In this document: positions 8,151-17,944 of the stretch, in pieces
Position numbering within the stretch: the stretch's first letter is position 1
Layout: every line of letters starts with the position of its first letter
Assembly (NCBI RefSeq): GCF_018861005.1
Contig: NZ_JAHKQL010000003.1
Coordinates: forward strand, 1-64,000
Direction: 5' to 3'
DNA length: 64,000 nucleotides
Source: Polaribacter vadi
Lineage (GTDB): Bacteria; Bacteroidota; Bacteroidia; Flavobacteriales; Flavobacteriaceae
Notes under the pieces: model-generated
The model's database searches: none
The model's input: the letters and a program-made list of their open reading frames with translations, nothing else
Told to the model about the DNA's origin: nothing
Made by a program: the position numbers and the translations under genes

Positions 8151-11100
8151 ATGAATTTAAAAATAAAATCAGTGTTTTTTGTAGTGCTTTTATTCTGTAC
8201 ATCTTTGTATGCGCAAAATGAAGTTACGATAAAAGGAACTGTTACTTCTCTGTCTGATGGAGAACCTGTTTTAGGTGCAAACATTATTATAGTTGGTACT
8301 AAAAAAGGAGCAAGTACAGATTTTGATGGAAAGTATACATTAAAAGTAAAAAAAGGAGATATAATTCAATTTACGTATTTAGGTTTCAAATCTAAAACCA
8401 TTACATACTCTAATCAATTAACATTAGATGTAGCTTTAGAAGAAGATGCAGATGTTTTAGATGAAATTGTAATAGTTGGTTATGGAGACCAAAAACAGAA
8501 AAATGTAACTAGTGCTTTAACTAAAGTTTCTGGAGATGATTTACAAAACCAAGCAGTATCTCGTGTAGAAGATGCACTAAAAGGTAGAGTTGCAGGTTTA
8601 AGGATTCAAGTTGTTTCTTCAGAAGCTGGTGGTGATCCTAAAATTACATTAAGAGGGCCAGGTTCTGTAACAGGTTCATCTTCACCATTAATTGTGGTAG
8701 ATGGTGTTATCTTAGGTACAGATTCAGATATTTTAGGTTCTATTGATAATAATAATATAGAGTCTATTAGTGTTTTAAAAGATGCTTCTTCAGTTGCTAT
8801 TTATGGTTCTAGGGGTGCAAATGGTGTAATTTTAATTACACTTAAAAAAGGAGTTGTAGGTAAAACAACTTTCTCTTACAATACTTTTACAGGATATAAG
8901 TACGCAGATAATAATGATAATTTTAATACATCTATTGCTCAAGAAAGATCTAGATTAAATGGTTTACAAAGTACTGTTGATGCAATATCTACAACTAGTG
9001 CAAATTATGATAGAATTATTAATGATTACGAAACTGCTTATGCAGAATTAGAAGCTATGGATTTTATTGCTTCTTTAGGAAGTGGAGAAAAAAATTTACA
9101 AGATGAAGTCTTTGAAGGTGGTTTTATTAAAAATCATTCTTTCTCAGTAAGAGGAGGTACAGAATTAACAAGTTATTCAGCTTCATTAGGGTATTTAGAT
9201 GATCAAGGTATTGCTGTTAAAGATAACTTTACTAAGTATAATGTAAGAGTTAAAGTTGATAGTAAATCAAAAAATAAGAAAATTAAATATGGTGGTAATC
9301 TTCGTGTAAATTACAACGATCAAGAAAAATTACCAGCAAGATTTACTGATCCTTTAAGACAAATGGGGCATATTCCATTATACTTAAATGAAGAACACTT
9401 AAAATATGTAACACAATTTTCTACAGATGTAGGTGTATCAACAGATGCAGGTAAATTATTCGAAAATTTAGGTGTTGGTAGTTATGGTTTTTCTAGAGCT
9501 TTCGATCATGTTTTTACTAAAGATCCAGCAAACCCAAGATCAATATTAAGAGATCCTGTTACAGGATTACCAGTAGCTAGTCCATTAACCTCTGGAGGTT
9601 TAACATTATCTACTACTAAAAATGTTCATCCTTTAGTTCACTTTTTAGAAAGATCTAGAACTAAGAAAAAATTAAGTTTAAATGCATCTTCTTATTTAGA
9701 TTTTAAATTAGCAAAAGGACTTAATTTTAGACAAACAGTTTCTGGTGTTTTTAGACACAATAAATCTAATGAAGCAGATTATTTATATGGTCAAGAAAAT
9801 AGAGATCAAGAAGCTTATCGTTTAGAAAGAAGAGACGAGTTAAACCAATTTACTTTCGAAACTCTTTTAAAATATAATAGAGAATTTGGTAAGCATGCTT
9901 TAAATTCAGTTGCTGGTTTTGAGTATATGGAGTCTCATAATTACAGACAAGAATCAGAAGCAGTTGGGTATACTAACGATTTTAATGATAATATTGCACT
10001 TGCAGATGGTGGAACAACATATACAGATAATGCAAGCGAAAAATTAGTTTCTTATTTTGGTAGATTAGATTATAGTTATGATGATAAATATTTATTTCAA
10101 TTATCATTACGTAGCGATTCTAGTACAAGATTTGGGCCTAATACAAGAACAGGATTTTTTCCTGCAGCATCTTTAGGTTGGATTTTATCAAACGAGAAAT
10201 TCTTGGAATCTAACGATTTAATTTCTTTCTTTAAAGTTAGAGCAAGTTATGGTGTTTCTGGTTCTAATAATATTTCTAATAACATTTTCGAATCATTATA
10301 TAGATTCGAAGAAACATATAGCACAATTAGTTACAATGGGCAAACAGGTGTAAAAGGAACAACTTTAGCAAATCAAATTTTAGGTTGGGAAAAGTTAATT
10401 GAATTTAACCCTGGTATAGATGTAACTTTTGGTAGAGGTCTTGTTAATTTAACTGCAGATTACTATATTAGAACTAGTGAAGATTTACTTTTATTAGCGC
10501 CAGTTTCTGCAACTTATGGTACAGATAGTTGGTTGCAAAATCTTGGAGAGGTTCAAAACGAAGGTGTAGAACTTGAATTAAGTTCTAGAATTATGAGAAA
10601 AGATAACTTCAGATGGAGTGCTTCTGGTCAGTTTTCATTAAATAGAAATACTGTAAAAAGTTTAGGAAACAATGAGCAAATTATTTCTAGAATAGATCAA
10701 GATACAAGACCAACAGAATTTATAGCAAAAGTAGGTCAGCCAATAACATCTTTTTATGGTTGGGTTTATGATAAAGAAATTCCATTAGAATGGGTAGATA
10801 ATCCTTTTAATAGATTTAATAATGATTTTGCAGATGTTTATGTAAAAGATTTAAATGGAGATGGTATTATAGATGATGATGATAGAACAGAATTAGGTAG
10901 CCCTTACCCAGATTTCGAATGGGGTTTTAACTCAGATTTCTCAATATATGATTTTGATCTTTCTTTCCAATTTCAAGGATCTCATGGAGCAGAAGTTAGA
11001 GTGGCAGATTTAGATCAATTATATTATGCAAGTGAATCTGCAGTAAACGAAGTGTCTAATTTTCCAGATAGAGATTTAACAGTTCACAGAAGGTTTACAG

Positions 11101-11381
11101 ACGACCATATTCAAGATGCATCTTTTGTAGCATTAAGAAATTTAACGGTAGGTTACACTTTTCCAGAGGCTATTACAGATAAGTTAAACTGTAATAAACT
11201 TAGATTGTATTTAACAGGAGAAAATTTATTATTCTTTACAGCTAAAGGTTATGAAGGTTTTAATCCAGAAGCACAAGGGCAAACATCTAACAATGCAAAT
11301 ACGCCTTTAACAGCTGGTTATCAAAGAGGAGATGGACCTGTAGTTAAAACAGTTTCAGCAGGTATTAACTTTCAATTTTAA
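8151..11381 (+). CDS. susC: SusC-family TonB-dependent oligosaccharide transporter (first pair)
   Basis: A 1,076-residue outer-membrane TonB-dependent channel. The order is a signal peptide ending SLYAQ, a carboxypeptidase-regulatory-like domain (about 25-105, VTSLSDGEPVLGANI), a TonB box region (DEIVIVGYG), a plug domain with LRGPGSVTG and IVVDGV near 165-185, the SusC block DASSVAIYGSRGANGVILI, then a beta-barrel ending in an aromatic residue (INFQF). It lacks the extra STN domain of SusC proteins that signal to anti-sigma factors, which agrees with control by the local GntR repressor. SusD starts 6 bp downstream. The alginate-oligomer substrate is inferred from context. Confidence 0.95.
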   Translation: MNLKIKSVFFVVLLFCTSLYAQNEVTIKGTVTSLSDGEPVLGANIIIVGTKKGASTDFDGKYTLKVKKGDIIQFTYLGFKSKTITYSNQLTLDVALEEDADVLDEIVIVGYGDQKQKNVTSALTKVSGDDLQNQAVSRVEDALKGRVAGLRIQVVSSEAGGDPKITLRGPGSVTGSSSPLIVVDGVILGTDSDILGSIDNNNIESISVLKDASSVAIYGSRGANGVILITLKKGVVGKTTFSYNTFTGYKYADNNDNFNTSIAQERSRLNGLQSTVDAISTTSANYDRIINDYETAYAELEAMDFIASLGSGEKNLQDEVFEGGFIKNHSFSVRGGTELTSYSASLGYLDDQGIAVKDNFTKYNVRVKVDSKSKNKKIKYGGNLRVNYNDQEKLPARFTDPLRQMGHIPLYLNEEHLKYVTQFSTDVGVSTDAGKLFENLGVGSYGFSRAFDHVFTKDPANPRSILRDPVTGLPVASPLTSGGLTLSTTKNVHPLVHFLERSRTKKKLSLNASSYLDFKLAKGLNFRQTVSGVFRHNKSNEADYLYGQENRDQEAYRLERRDELNQFTFETLLKYNREFGKHALNSVAGFEYMESHNYRQESEAVGYTNDFNDNIALADGGTTYTDNASEKLVSYFGRLDYSYDDKYLFQLSLRSDSSTRFGPNTRTGFFPAASLGWILSNEKFLESNDLISFFKVRASYGVSGSNNISNNIFESLYRFEETYSTISYNGQTGVKGTTLANQILGWEKLIEFNPGIDVTFGRGLVNLTADYYIRTSEDLLLLAPVSATYGTDSWLQNLGEVQNEGVELELSSRIMRKDNFRWSASGQFSLNRNTVKSLGNNEQIISRIDQDTRPTEFIAKVGQPITSFYGWVYDKEIPLEWVDNPFNRFNNDFADVYVKDLNGDGIIDDDDRTELGSPYPDFEWGFNSDFSIYDFDLSFQFQGSHGAEVRVADLDQLYYASESAVNEVSNFPDRDLTVHRRFTDDHIQDASFVALRNLTVGYTFPEAITDKLNCNKLRLYLTGENLLFFTAKGYEGFNPEAQGQTSNNANTPLTAGYQRGDGPVVKTVSAGINFQF

Positions 11382-11387
11382 TTAATT

Positions 11388-12965
11388 ATGAAAAATATAT
11401 ATAAAAATATAATAGTTTGTTTTTCTTTTATGACTTTATTGACAAGTTGTGAAACAGAACTAGACTTAAGCAACCCTACTGCACTTTCTTTAGAAGAGTT
11501 GTTACAAACAGATGATGGTTTTATAGCCTTAGCAAATGGTGTTTTAGATGCATATCAAAAAGTACCAGCTAATGAGTTCTATTTAACAGAATTAAGATCA
11601 GATAATTCAAGAGCAAATTCAGAAAATGGAAATTTCCCATTAATTAGTTCTTATAATGTAGATCCTAATAATGGAGATGTTGCAACGTATTATTCTAATA
11701 ATATGCATACAATTAAACATGCAAATACAATTATAGATAATCGTTTTTTAGCATCAGAAAGTCAACAATATGCTGTTGGTGAAGCTTATTTTATGAGAGC
11801 TTTATGTCACTTTAATTTAGTAAGAGCTTATCAAAATGTACCTTATATCGATAAAGTTTTAGATGTAACTACAGAAGAAGCTTTAGATTATCCTCAATTG
11901 CCAGAAGCAGAGGTTTATGCAAATATTATTGCAGATTTTAAAACTTCTATTGCTTATTTAGATGGAGCAACACAAAACAAATATCGCCCATCAAAAGGTG
12001 CAGCAATTTGTTTAGCAGCAAAAGCATATTTAAGTCAGCCAAGCCCTAATTATACAGAAGCAGAACTTTTATTAGCATCAGTAGTGCAAAATAATTCTGA
12101 TTATAATTATGATTTGTTATATACTGATAGAGCAAACGCAGAAGATTTTGATGGAGATGGTATAGTTTCAGATAGTGAGTATTATGCAACTTTAGCAATT
12201 GATTTTGGAACTGTATTTGGAAATGATTATACAGGCGGATATCAAGAAGGAGAAATAGTTTTAGATGCAGATTGGTCTAATAATTCAGGTTTAGAGTTAA
12301 ATGATGAAATAATCTTTTCAATTGCTTATGATTTAGTAAGTAGTGATAATTATGCAACTAGTGATAGTGGTTTGGATGATCAAGTAGAAACAGATTCTGA
12401 GTCTCATAGTTTTTCGATGACTTTACAAGGACCATCAAATGGTGTTAATATTGCAACTTTAGAACTTTTAGATGTAATGACACCAGTATTACAGCCTGTA
12501 AGATTTCCTGTAACTTTTGATGCAATTTCTTACAACCCAGCAGATATTACTAATGATACTTTTAATGCTAAGTTTCCTACGGATGGTGAAATAGGAGATA
12601 ACGATTGGATTGTTTTAAGATATGCAGATGTATTATTATTATATGCAGAAGCAATTTTAGCAGGTGCAGACTCAACTACAGATATTAGAGCAATTGATGC
12701 TTTTAATCAAGTAAAAGCAAGAGCTGGTTTAGAAGAAGTAGCTAACTTAACCAAAGCAGAATTATTAGAGGAGAGAAGAGTTGAGTTTGTTTATGAAAAC
12801 CAACGTTTATATGATTTAGTTAGATTTGGAGAAGCAGATAATGTTCTTGGTGCTTTTTCAACAGCTAATAGTTTAAATTATACAAGTGGTAAAAAATACC
12901 TACCTTTTCCTCAAAGAGAAATGGACAATTTACCTAATTTTTATTCACAGAATAATGGATATTAA
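11388..12965 (+). CDS. susD: SusD/RagB-family surface glycan-binding lipoprotein (first pair)
   Basis: A 525-residue SusD-like lipoprotein that caps its SusC partner and binds glycan. The lipobox ends LLTSC (Cys21), followed by acidic residues typical of Bacteroidota surface lipoproteins. SusD signatures are GEAYFMRALCHFNLVRAY (TPR-like helices), DWIVLRYADVLLLYAEA and LLEERRVEFVYENQRLYDLVRFG near the C-terminus. The 6-bp gap after SusC and 12-bp gap before the next gene mark one operon. Confidence 0.95.
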   Translation: MKNIYKNIIVCFSFMTLLTSCETELDLSNPTALSLEELLQTDDGFIALANGVLDAYQKVPANEFYLTELRSDNSRANSENGNFPLISSYNVDPNNGDVATYYSNNMHTIKHANTIIDNRFLASESQQYAVGEAYFMRALCHFNLVRAYQNVPYIDKVLDVTTEEALDYPQLPEAEVYANIIADFKTSIAYLDGATQNKYRPSKGAAICLAAKAYLSQPSPNYTEAELLLASVVQNNSDYNYDLLYTDRANAEDFDGDGIVSDSEYYATLAIDFGTVFGNDYTGGYQEGEIVLDADWSNNSGLELNDEIIFSIAYDLVSSDNYATSDSGLDDQVETDSESHSFSMTLQGPSNGVNIATLELLDVMTPVLQPVRFPVTFDAISYNPADITNDTFNAKFPTDGEIGDNDWIVLRYADVLLLYAEAILAGADSTTDIRAIDAFNQVKARAGLEEVANLTKAELLEERRVEFVYENQRLYDLVRFGEADNVLGAFSTANSLNYTSGKKYLPFPQREMDNLPNFYSQNNGY

Positions 12966-12977
12966 AATCGCTTAATT

Positions 12978-14174
12978 ATGAAAAAATATTTAATAAATTT
13001 AAAATATATAGTTTTAGGGATTTTTATATCTCTAACCTCTTGTGTAGACGATACTTTGCCAGATGTTGGTGATTTAGAAGATTTTACAAGCCCAACACCT
13101 TTTTATAGTGTTGCAGATGTCTCTTCTTCAGAGTTCGATTGTAATGATGTAGAATTAATTGCAAATTATGATTTCAATTTTCAAGCTGGTTCTAATTTAG
13201 CCGTAAATGGTACACAATATTTATGGTCAGTAACACCATCAGAAGGTTTAACTTTAATCAATAAAGATTTACCAGTATTACAACAATCAATAGATGCTCA
13301 ATTATCTGCAGTAGTTGCTTTAGAAGCTGAAATTGCTAAATTAGAGTTTAAGATTCCTTGTGAATCTAATCCTGATAAAGTAACTGTAATGGAAGCTCAA
13401 ATAGCAGATTTAGAAATAGCTTTACAAGAAGCTGAAGATGCTGTTACAGATGAAGTAAAACAAAACGTTGCAGAATTAGAAGCCCAAATTGCTAGTTTAC
13501 CAGCTGCAACTTTACAAGATCAAGAATTAATATTTTCTTTTCCTGGTCCAGATGTTTATACAGTTGGTTTAACAGTAACAGATGAGCTTGGTAAATCAGA
13601 ATATACAGAAAAAATAATAACGGTTAATCAAGCAGTACCAACAATACCAGTTCCAGAAATTGCTGAGCCTGGTTTTGAAGATAACAGTTTATTTGACGGT
13701 ACAGGAGATGGTAGAGCTTCTTGGGATGTGCCAAGTCCAAGAGTAAATTGGAACCCTTTTGGTCAAGATTCATTTTCGGGAATACAAATCAATACCAAAG
13801 TAGAAGGTGTTTTACCAGAAGGTACACAAGCTGCTAAATTTCCATCTGATGGAGGTAGAGTTGCTTATCAAGAAATCGAAGTTACACCAGGAGCAACATA
13901 CGTGTTAACGTATTTTACAGGATTTAATGTAGATGTTTATGGTACAATGACTGTTTCTGTATTAACTCCAGAAACCTCTTCATATACAGAAGCTAAACAA
14001 GAAGCAAATATATTAGGTTCTAGAGTAGATAATAATGTGGGTAGAGTTGCAGATGTTTTCAAAAAACACGCAATTACTTTCGAAGCAGGAGAAAATGAAT
14101 CTGTTATAATTTTTGCAACTAATACAGGTGTAGAAACAAGATTAGATTTATTTGATATCGTTGTTAAACAATAA
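12978..14174 (+). CDS. SusE-position surface lipoprotein: PKD-like domain split by a coiled coil, plus C-terminal sandwich domain
   Basis: A 398-residue lipoprotein (lipobox ending LTSC). Residues about 40-85 look like the first half of a PKD-type Ig domain (NGTQYLWSVTPSEG). A charged stretch at about 90-180 with repeated Ala/Glu/Leu heptads (LEAEIAKLEF, MEAQIADLEI, ELEAQIASLP) reads as a helical hairpin or coiled coil. The PKD strands then resume (FSFPGPDVYTVGLTVTDELG). The C-terminal 165 residues form a beta-sandwich of the type seen in carbohydrate-binding modules (AYQEIEVTPGATYVLTYF). It sits where SusE/F-type binding proteins sit. Binding of alginate is inferred. Confidence 0.75.
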   Translation: MKKYLINLKYIVLGIFISLTSCVDDTLPDVGDLEDFTSPTPFYSVADVSSSEFDCNDVELIANYDFNFQAGSNLAVNGTQYLWSVTPSEGLTLINKDLPVLQQSIDAQLSAVVALEAEIAKLEFKIPCESNPDKVTVMEAQIADLEIALQEAEDAVTDEVKQNVAELEAQIASLPAATLQDQELIFSFPGPDVYTVGLTVTDELGKSEYTEKIITVNQAVPTIPVPEIAEPGFEDNSLFDGTGDGRASWDVPSPRVNWNPFGQDSFSGIQINTKVEGVLPEGTQAAKFPSDGGRVAYQEIEVTPGATYVLTYFTGFNVDVYGTMTVSVLTPETSSYTEAKQEANILGSRVDNNVGRVADVFKKHAITFEAGENESVIIFATNTGVETRLDLFDIVVKQ

Positions 14175-14196
14175 ATAGTTTTTAAAATTTTATATT

Positions 14197-15696
14197 ATGT
14201 TTTATAAATTAAATAAAAAATTCAATACAAGTTTCGCTCTAATATTTATGATGTTGTTAGGCTTTCTTTCATGTACTGATAATGGTTATGAAGAGTTTGT
14301 GCCACCAACAGGTAATATAAACGATATTCAGCCAACAACACTTTTTACGTCAAGTACTAGTGCAGATTCTAATTTAGAATTAGTGTTTAGAAGTTATTCT
14401 ACAGATGCTATTTCTTATGCTTGGGATTTTGGTGATGGAGGATCATCAACAGAAGCAAACCCAGATTATACATATACAACAGGTGGTTTATATAAAGTAA
14501 ACTTAACAACAACAAGTTCAGATGGCTTAATAGCTATAGATTCTGCTCAAGTTGCACCGATTTATGCAGATTATAGTTTTTCAATAATAGATTCTCAAGT
14601 TACTTTCGATAATATGAGTACTGGAGTAAGTTCATTAGTTTGGGATTTTGGAGATGGTTCTACAGCTTCTTGGGAAGCTGCAGATGGTTTAACAGACCCT
14701 AATTATAGTCCTGTTCACACCTATGCAACAGCAGAAACTTTTGATGTATCACTTACAGCAACAACTTTTTTAGGTAAAGAAGTAACAGTTACTAAAAAAG
14801 TAGAAGGTTTAGTTTTAGCAGCAATTCCAGATTTTAGTTTTACAACAAGTTCTTTAACAGCTTCTTTTACAGACGCTTCTCTTTTAGCAATATCTTATAG
14901 TTGGAATTTTGGAGATGGAAACACATCAACAGATCAAAATCCAGTACATACTTTTGCTACTAGAGGTACTTATGATGTAACATTAACAATTACCAATAGT
15001 GCTAATGTTCCTAGAAGTATTACTAAATCTGTACCTGTAGGTGGTGTAGAACCAACATTTAAAGCAATTGTTTTAAATGGAACTGCAGATGATTTTCAAA
15101 ATGAAACAGGAGACAATGCAGATGCTTGGGATATGACTCCAAATAGTACAGTAAAACTCGATTCAGATGGTGGGGCTACTTCAGATAGTCCTTATAGAGC
15201 TTTATGGTATAATTCAGATTTAGATAGTTGGTTAGATACTGCCTTTGGTGATAATAGCGAACAACCAGGTTCGTCTAGTGATGGTAATAAATTTGCAGGA
15301 TTAGGAGATAGAGGCGTAAAAATAAATGAAGCAAGTCGTCGTTTATACCAAGTAGTTACTGTAGAAGTAGGAGTAGAGTATACCTTTACTATCGATTCAC
15401 GTTCTGAAGCAGAAGGTGTAAATACAGAAGTATTTATTTTAAATAATGAAATTACAACAGAAGATACTATTAATACAGAAGATCAAAGAGATAAGAATGC
15501 AGATGCATATTTATTAATTGATAATGATTTTAATTCATCTAAAGCTTCTTCTTCTAGTGATACTTTTACTACGAATACTTTTACATTTAAACCTTCAACA
15601 ACAAAAGTTGTAATTTATGTTAGAGCTCTAAATGCTATTGATGGTTCAAATGAAGTATTTTATGATAACATAGATATCATTACACCAGGGTTTTAA
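14197..15696 (+). CDS. Surface lipoprotein with three PKD domains
   Basis: A 499-residue lipoprotein with lipobox FLSC near residue 26. Three PKD domains follow one another, each with the hallmark WDFGDG or WNFGDG (about 76, 152 and 247). The rest (about 290-499) is a beta-sandwich-like region with YQVVTVEVGVEYTFTI, related in pattern to the C-terminal domain of the preceding protein. It probably projects a glycan-binding domain from the outer membrane and assists the SusCD pair. It is the last structural gene before the regulator, 22 bp after its neighbour. Confidence 0.8.
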   Translation: MFYKLNKKFNTSFALIFMMLLGFLSCTDNGYEEFVPPTGNINDIQPTTLFTSSTSADSNLELVFRSYSTDAISYAWDFGDGGSSTEANPDYTYTTGGLYKVNLTTTSSDGLIAIDSAQVAPIYADYSFSIIDSQVTFDNMSTGVSSLVWDFGDGSTASWEAADGLTDPNYSPVHTYATAETFDVSLTATTFLGKEVTVTKKVEGLVLAAIPDFSFTTSSLTASFTDASLLAISYSWNFGDGNTSTDQNPVHTFATRGTYDVTLTITNSANVPRSITKSVPVGGVEPTFKAIVLNGTADDFQNETGDNADAWDMTPNSTVKLDSDGGATSDSPYRALWYNSDLDSWLDTAFGDNSEQPGSSSDGNKFAGLGDRGVKINEASRRLYQVVTVEVGVEYTFTIDSRSEAEGVNTEVFILNNEITTEDTINTEDQRDKNADAYLLIDNDFNSSKASSSSDTFTTNTFTFKPSTTKVVIYVRALNAIDGSNEVFYDNIDIITPGF

Positions 15697-15700
15697 TATA

Positions 15701-15728
15701 TTGCATATCAAAATTCTATTTATCTTTG
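15701..15728 (+). promoter_or_regulatory. Promoter of the GntR regulator gene, without operators
   Basis: TTG at 15701-15703, 17 nt, TATCTTTG at 15721-15728: a near-ideal flavobacterial -33/-7 promoter. No TTGGTnnACCAA palindrome is present, unlike the six modules of the locus. The regulator is therefore probably made at a basal level without autoregulation at this promoter, with added read-through from the SusCD operon. Confidence 0.7.
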
Positions 15729-15751
15729 CAGATTTTAATTAAAATATAATT

Positions 15752-16456
15752 ATGAAGTTAGACATACTTACAAAATCAGAAAACTCTGATGTGCAGAAGG
15801 AAATTATTTCTAAAATAAAAGATTTAATAAATTTTAAAAATTTAGAACCTGGAGATAAACTTCCTTCTGAAAGAATGCTATCTGAAAAATTTGAAGTAAG
15901 TAGAAGTAGTGTAAGAGAAGCTATACAAAGACTAGAATTTTACGGTTTATTAAAATCTATACCTCAGAGTGGAACATTCGTAGCAAATATTGGTGTAATT
16001 GCTATGAATGGAATGATTGAAGATATTTTAAGGTTAAATGAACCAGGTTTTAAATCTTTAGTGGAAACAAGAATTTTATTAGAATTAAAAACGGTAAGAC
16101 TTGCTGCTACAAGAAGATCAGAAGCAGATTTAGTAAACTTAGAAGAAGCGTTAAATGCTTATAGAGATAAAGTAATTAATGGAGAAGATGCTGTGCAAGA
16201 AGATTTGTTGTTTCATTTAGCAATTGCAAAAGCAAGTGGTAATAGTACTATGAATACTTTTATGTTAATCATTACTCCAGAAATTATTACAAATTTTCAA
16301 AAACATCATGTTTGTGATGCGGGTCTTTCTCAAAGAGGTATAGGAGATCATCAAGCTATTTTCGATGCAATTAAAACACAAAATCCACAATTAGCAAAGC
16401 AAAAAATGAAAGATCATTTTAAAGAACTTTATAGTTATTGTTATAACATAGAATAG
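15752..16456 (+). CDS. GntR-family (FadR/FCD) transcriptional regulator of the alginate locus
   Basis: A 234-residue regulator. Residues about 11-78 form the GntR winged helix (PGDKLPSERMLSEKF, then SRSSVREAIQRLEFYGLL, wing PQSGTFV). Residues about 90-230 form the all-helical FCD effector domain, with the metal/ligand-binding Asp and His residues in EDLLFHLAIA, GDHQAIF and MKDHFKEL. FCD regulators commonly sense uronates or other organic acids. The locus contains six promoter modules with TGGTnnACCA palindromes, the operator type of this subfamily, so it is very likely their repressor, released by an alginate breakdown product such as DEH or KDG. The inducer is inferred. Confidence 0.92.
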   Translation: MKLDILTKSENSDVQKEIISKIKDLINFKNLEPGDKLPSERMLSEKFEVSRSSVREAIQRLEFYGLLKSIPQSGTFVANIGVIAMNGMIEDILRLNEPGFKSLVETRILLELKTVRLAATRRSEADLVNLEEALNAYRDKVINGEDAVQEDLLFHLAIAKASGNSTMNTFMLIITPEIITNFQKHHVCDAGLSQRGIGDHQAIFDAIKTQNPQLAKQKMKDHFKELYSYCYNIE

Positions 16457-16546
16457 TGTTTATTAAATAAAAAAACGATTTATAATTTTTTAAATAAAAT
16501 CTAAAAAAAACTTTTTTTTAGGTAGTAGTAATTAATTTAAAAACAG

Positions 16547-16576
16547 TAAATTTGGTTTACCAAATTGGTTAACCAG
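16547..16576 (+). promoter_or_regulatory. Promoter with tandem GntR-type operators (module D)
   Basis: TAAATTTG at 16547-16554, TTGGTTTACCAA at 16552-16563 and TTGGTTAACCAG at 16565-16576, in 13-bp register. It controls the MFS transporter and SDR genes. Confidence 0.82.
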
Positions 16577-16607
16577 AAATTAGTATAACATTTTAGATGA
16601 TAAAAGA

Positions 16608-17891
16608 ATGAAAATTAAAGGATTACGTTGGTGGATAATTGGATTAATCTTTATTGCCACAGTTATTAATTATATAGATAGAACTGCATTTGCCCTTCTA
16701 TGGCCACAAATGGGTGAAGATTTAGGGATGAATCAAGAAGACTATGCCTTTATGTTCAATATCTTCTTAGGATGTTATGCTTTAGGTAAATTTGCTTCTG
16801 GTAAATTATACGATTCTATTGGTACAAGACTTGGTTTTACAGTATCTATTATAGTTTGGTCTTTAGCTTCTATTTTTCATGCTTTTGCACGTGGAGTAAT
16901 TACTTTGTCAATTTTTAGAGGAATGTTAGGGTTAGGTGAAGCTGGTAATTGGCCTGGAGCTGTAAAAAGTAATGGTGAATGGTTTCCTGTAAAAGAAAGA
17001 GCAACTGCTCAAGGTATTTTTAATGCAGGTGCATCAATAGGTAATGTTATTGCTCCTTTTATTATTGTTTTTTTATATACTCAATTTGGTTGGAAAACTA
17101 CTTATATCATTTTAGGTTCAGTAGGTATGTTATGGGTAATTCCTTGGTTATTTTTAAATAAATCAACTCCAGAAAAACACCCTTGGGTAACACAAGAAGA
17201 AAGAGATTTAATAATGTCTAGTAGAATAGACAAGGTAGAAACAACAGAAGTTAAGCAAAAAAGTTTATCAGTATTAAAAATATTGAGTTATAAACAATCT
17301 TGGGGAGTGTTATTATGTAGATTCTTCATTGAACCAATTTGGTGGTTTTTTGCAGCTTGGATGCCAATTTATTTAAATAAAACTTTTGGCTTAAGTATAG
17401 AAGAGATTGCTGCAACAATGTGGATTTCTTATTTAATGGCAGCAGCAGGAAGTATAATTGGTGGTTGGTTTACAGGTGTTTTAATGAAAACTAAATCTGT
17501 AGATGCATCAAGAAAAATAGCAATTAGTGTAGGAGGATTACTTGTCTTTTTAGGTTTTGTTGGTATTATTCAGTTTGTAGGTGAAGATAACTTTATGACC
17601 TTTATTTATTTAGCAGGTTTAGTATTGTTTGGTTTTCAGTTTGCAATTGGTAATGTACAAACTATTTCAAGTGATTTATTTAGAGGACCTTCAGTAGGTA
17701 CATTAGCAGGTTTAGCTGGTACAATTGCAGCAGTTTCACCAATGATAATGAATTGGTTTATAGGTCAAATAACAAAAGGCGGTTCTTACACACCTGCGTT
17801 TATCGCAATTACTCTATCAGTAATATTAGGTGTGTTATCTATTTTCTTCTTTATCAAAAAAATAGAGCCAGTTAGAAAAACAGCAGAATAA
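16608..17891 (+). CDS. MFS hexuronate/DEH-type symporter (ACS family)
   Basis: A 427-residue inner-membrane protein with about 12 transmembrane segments, of the anion:cation symporter group of the major facilitator superfamily (ExuT/hexuronate type). Family features are NYIDRTAFALLWPQM in the first segment, GKFASGKLYDSIGTR in the TM2-TM3 loop, and GLGEAGNWPGAVK. It would carry unsaturated uronate monomers or DEH from the periplasm into the cytosol, between the PL17 lyase and the KdgF/reductase steps. The substrate is inferred from the operator-controlled context; the family is clear. The SDR gene follows 53 bp downstream. Confidence 0.88.
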   Translation: MKIKGLRWWIIGLIFIATVINYIDRTAFALLWPQMGEDLGMNQEDYAFMFNIFLGCYALGKFASGKLYDSIGTRLGFTVSIIVWSLASIFHAFARGVITLSIFRGMLGLGEAGNWPGAVKSNGEWFPVKERATAQGIFNAGASIGNVIAPFIIVFLYTQFGWKTTYIILGSVGMLWVIPWLFLNKSTPEKHPWVTQEERDLIMSSRIDKVETTEVKQKSLSVLKILSYKQSWGVLLCRFFIEPIWWFFAAWMPIYLNKTFGLSIEEIAATMWISYLMAAAGSIIGGWFTGVLMKTKSVDASRKIAISVGGLLVFLGFVGIIQFVGEDNFMTFIYLAGLVLFGFQFAIGNVQTISSDLFRGPSVGTLAGLAGTIAAVSPMIMNWFIGQITKGGSYTPAFIAITLSVILGVLSIFFFIKKIEPVRKTAE

Positions 17892-17944
17892 TCAACAAAA
17901 AATATTAGTAAAAAAACAATAACAAACATTAAAAAGAATACAAA

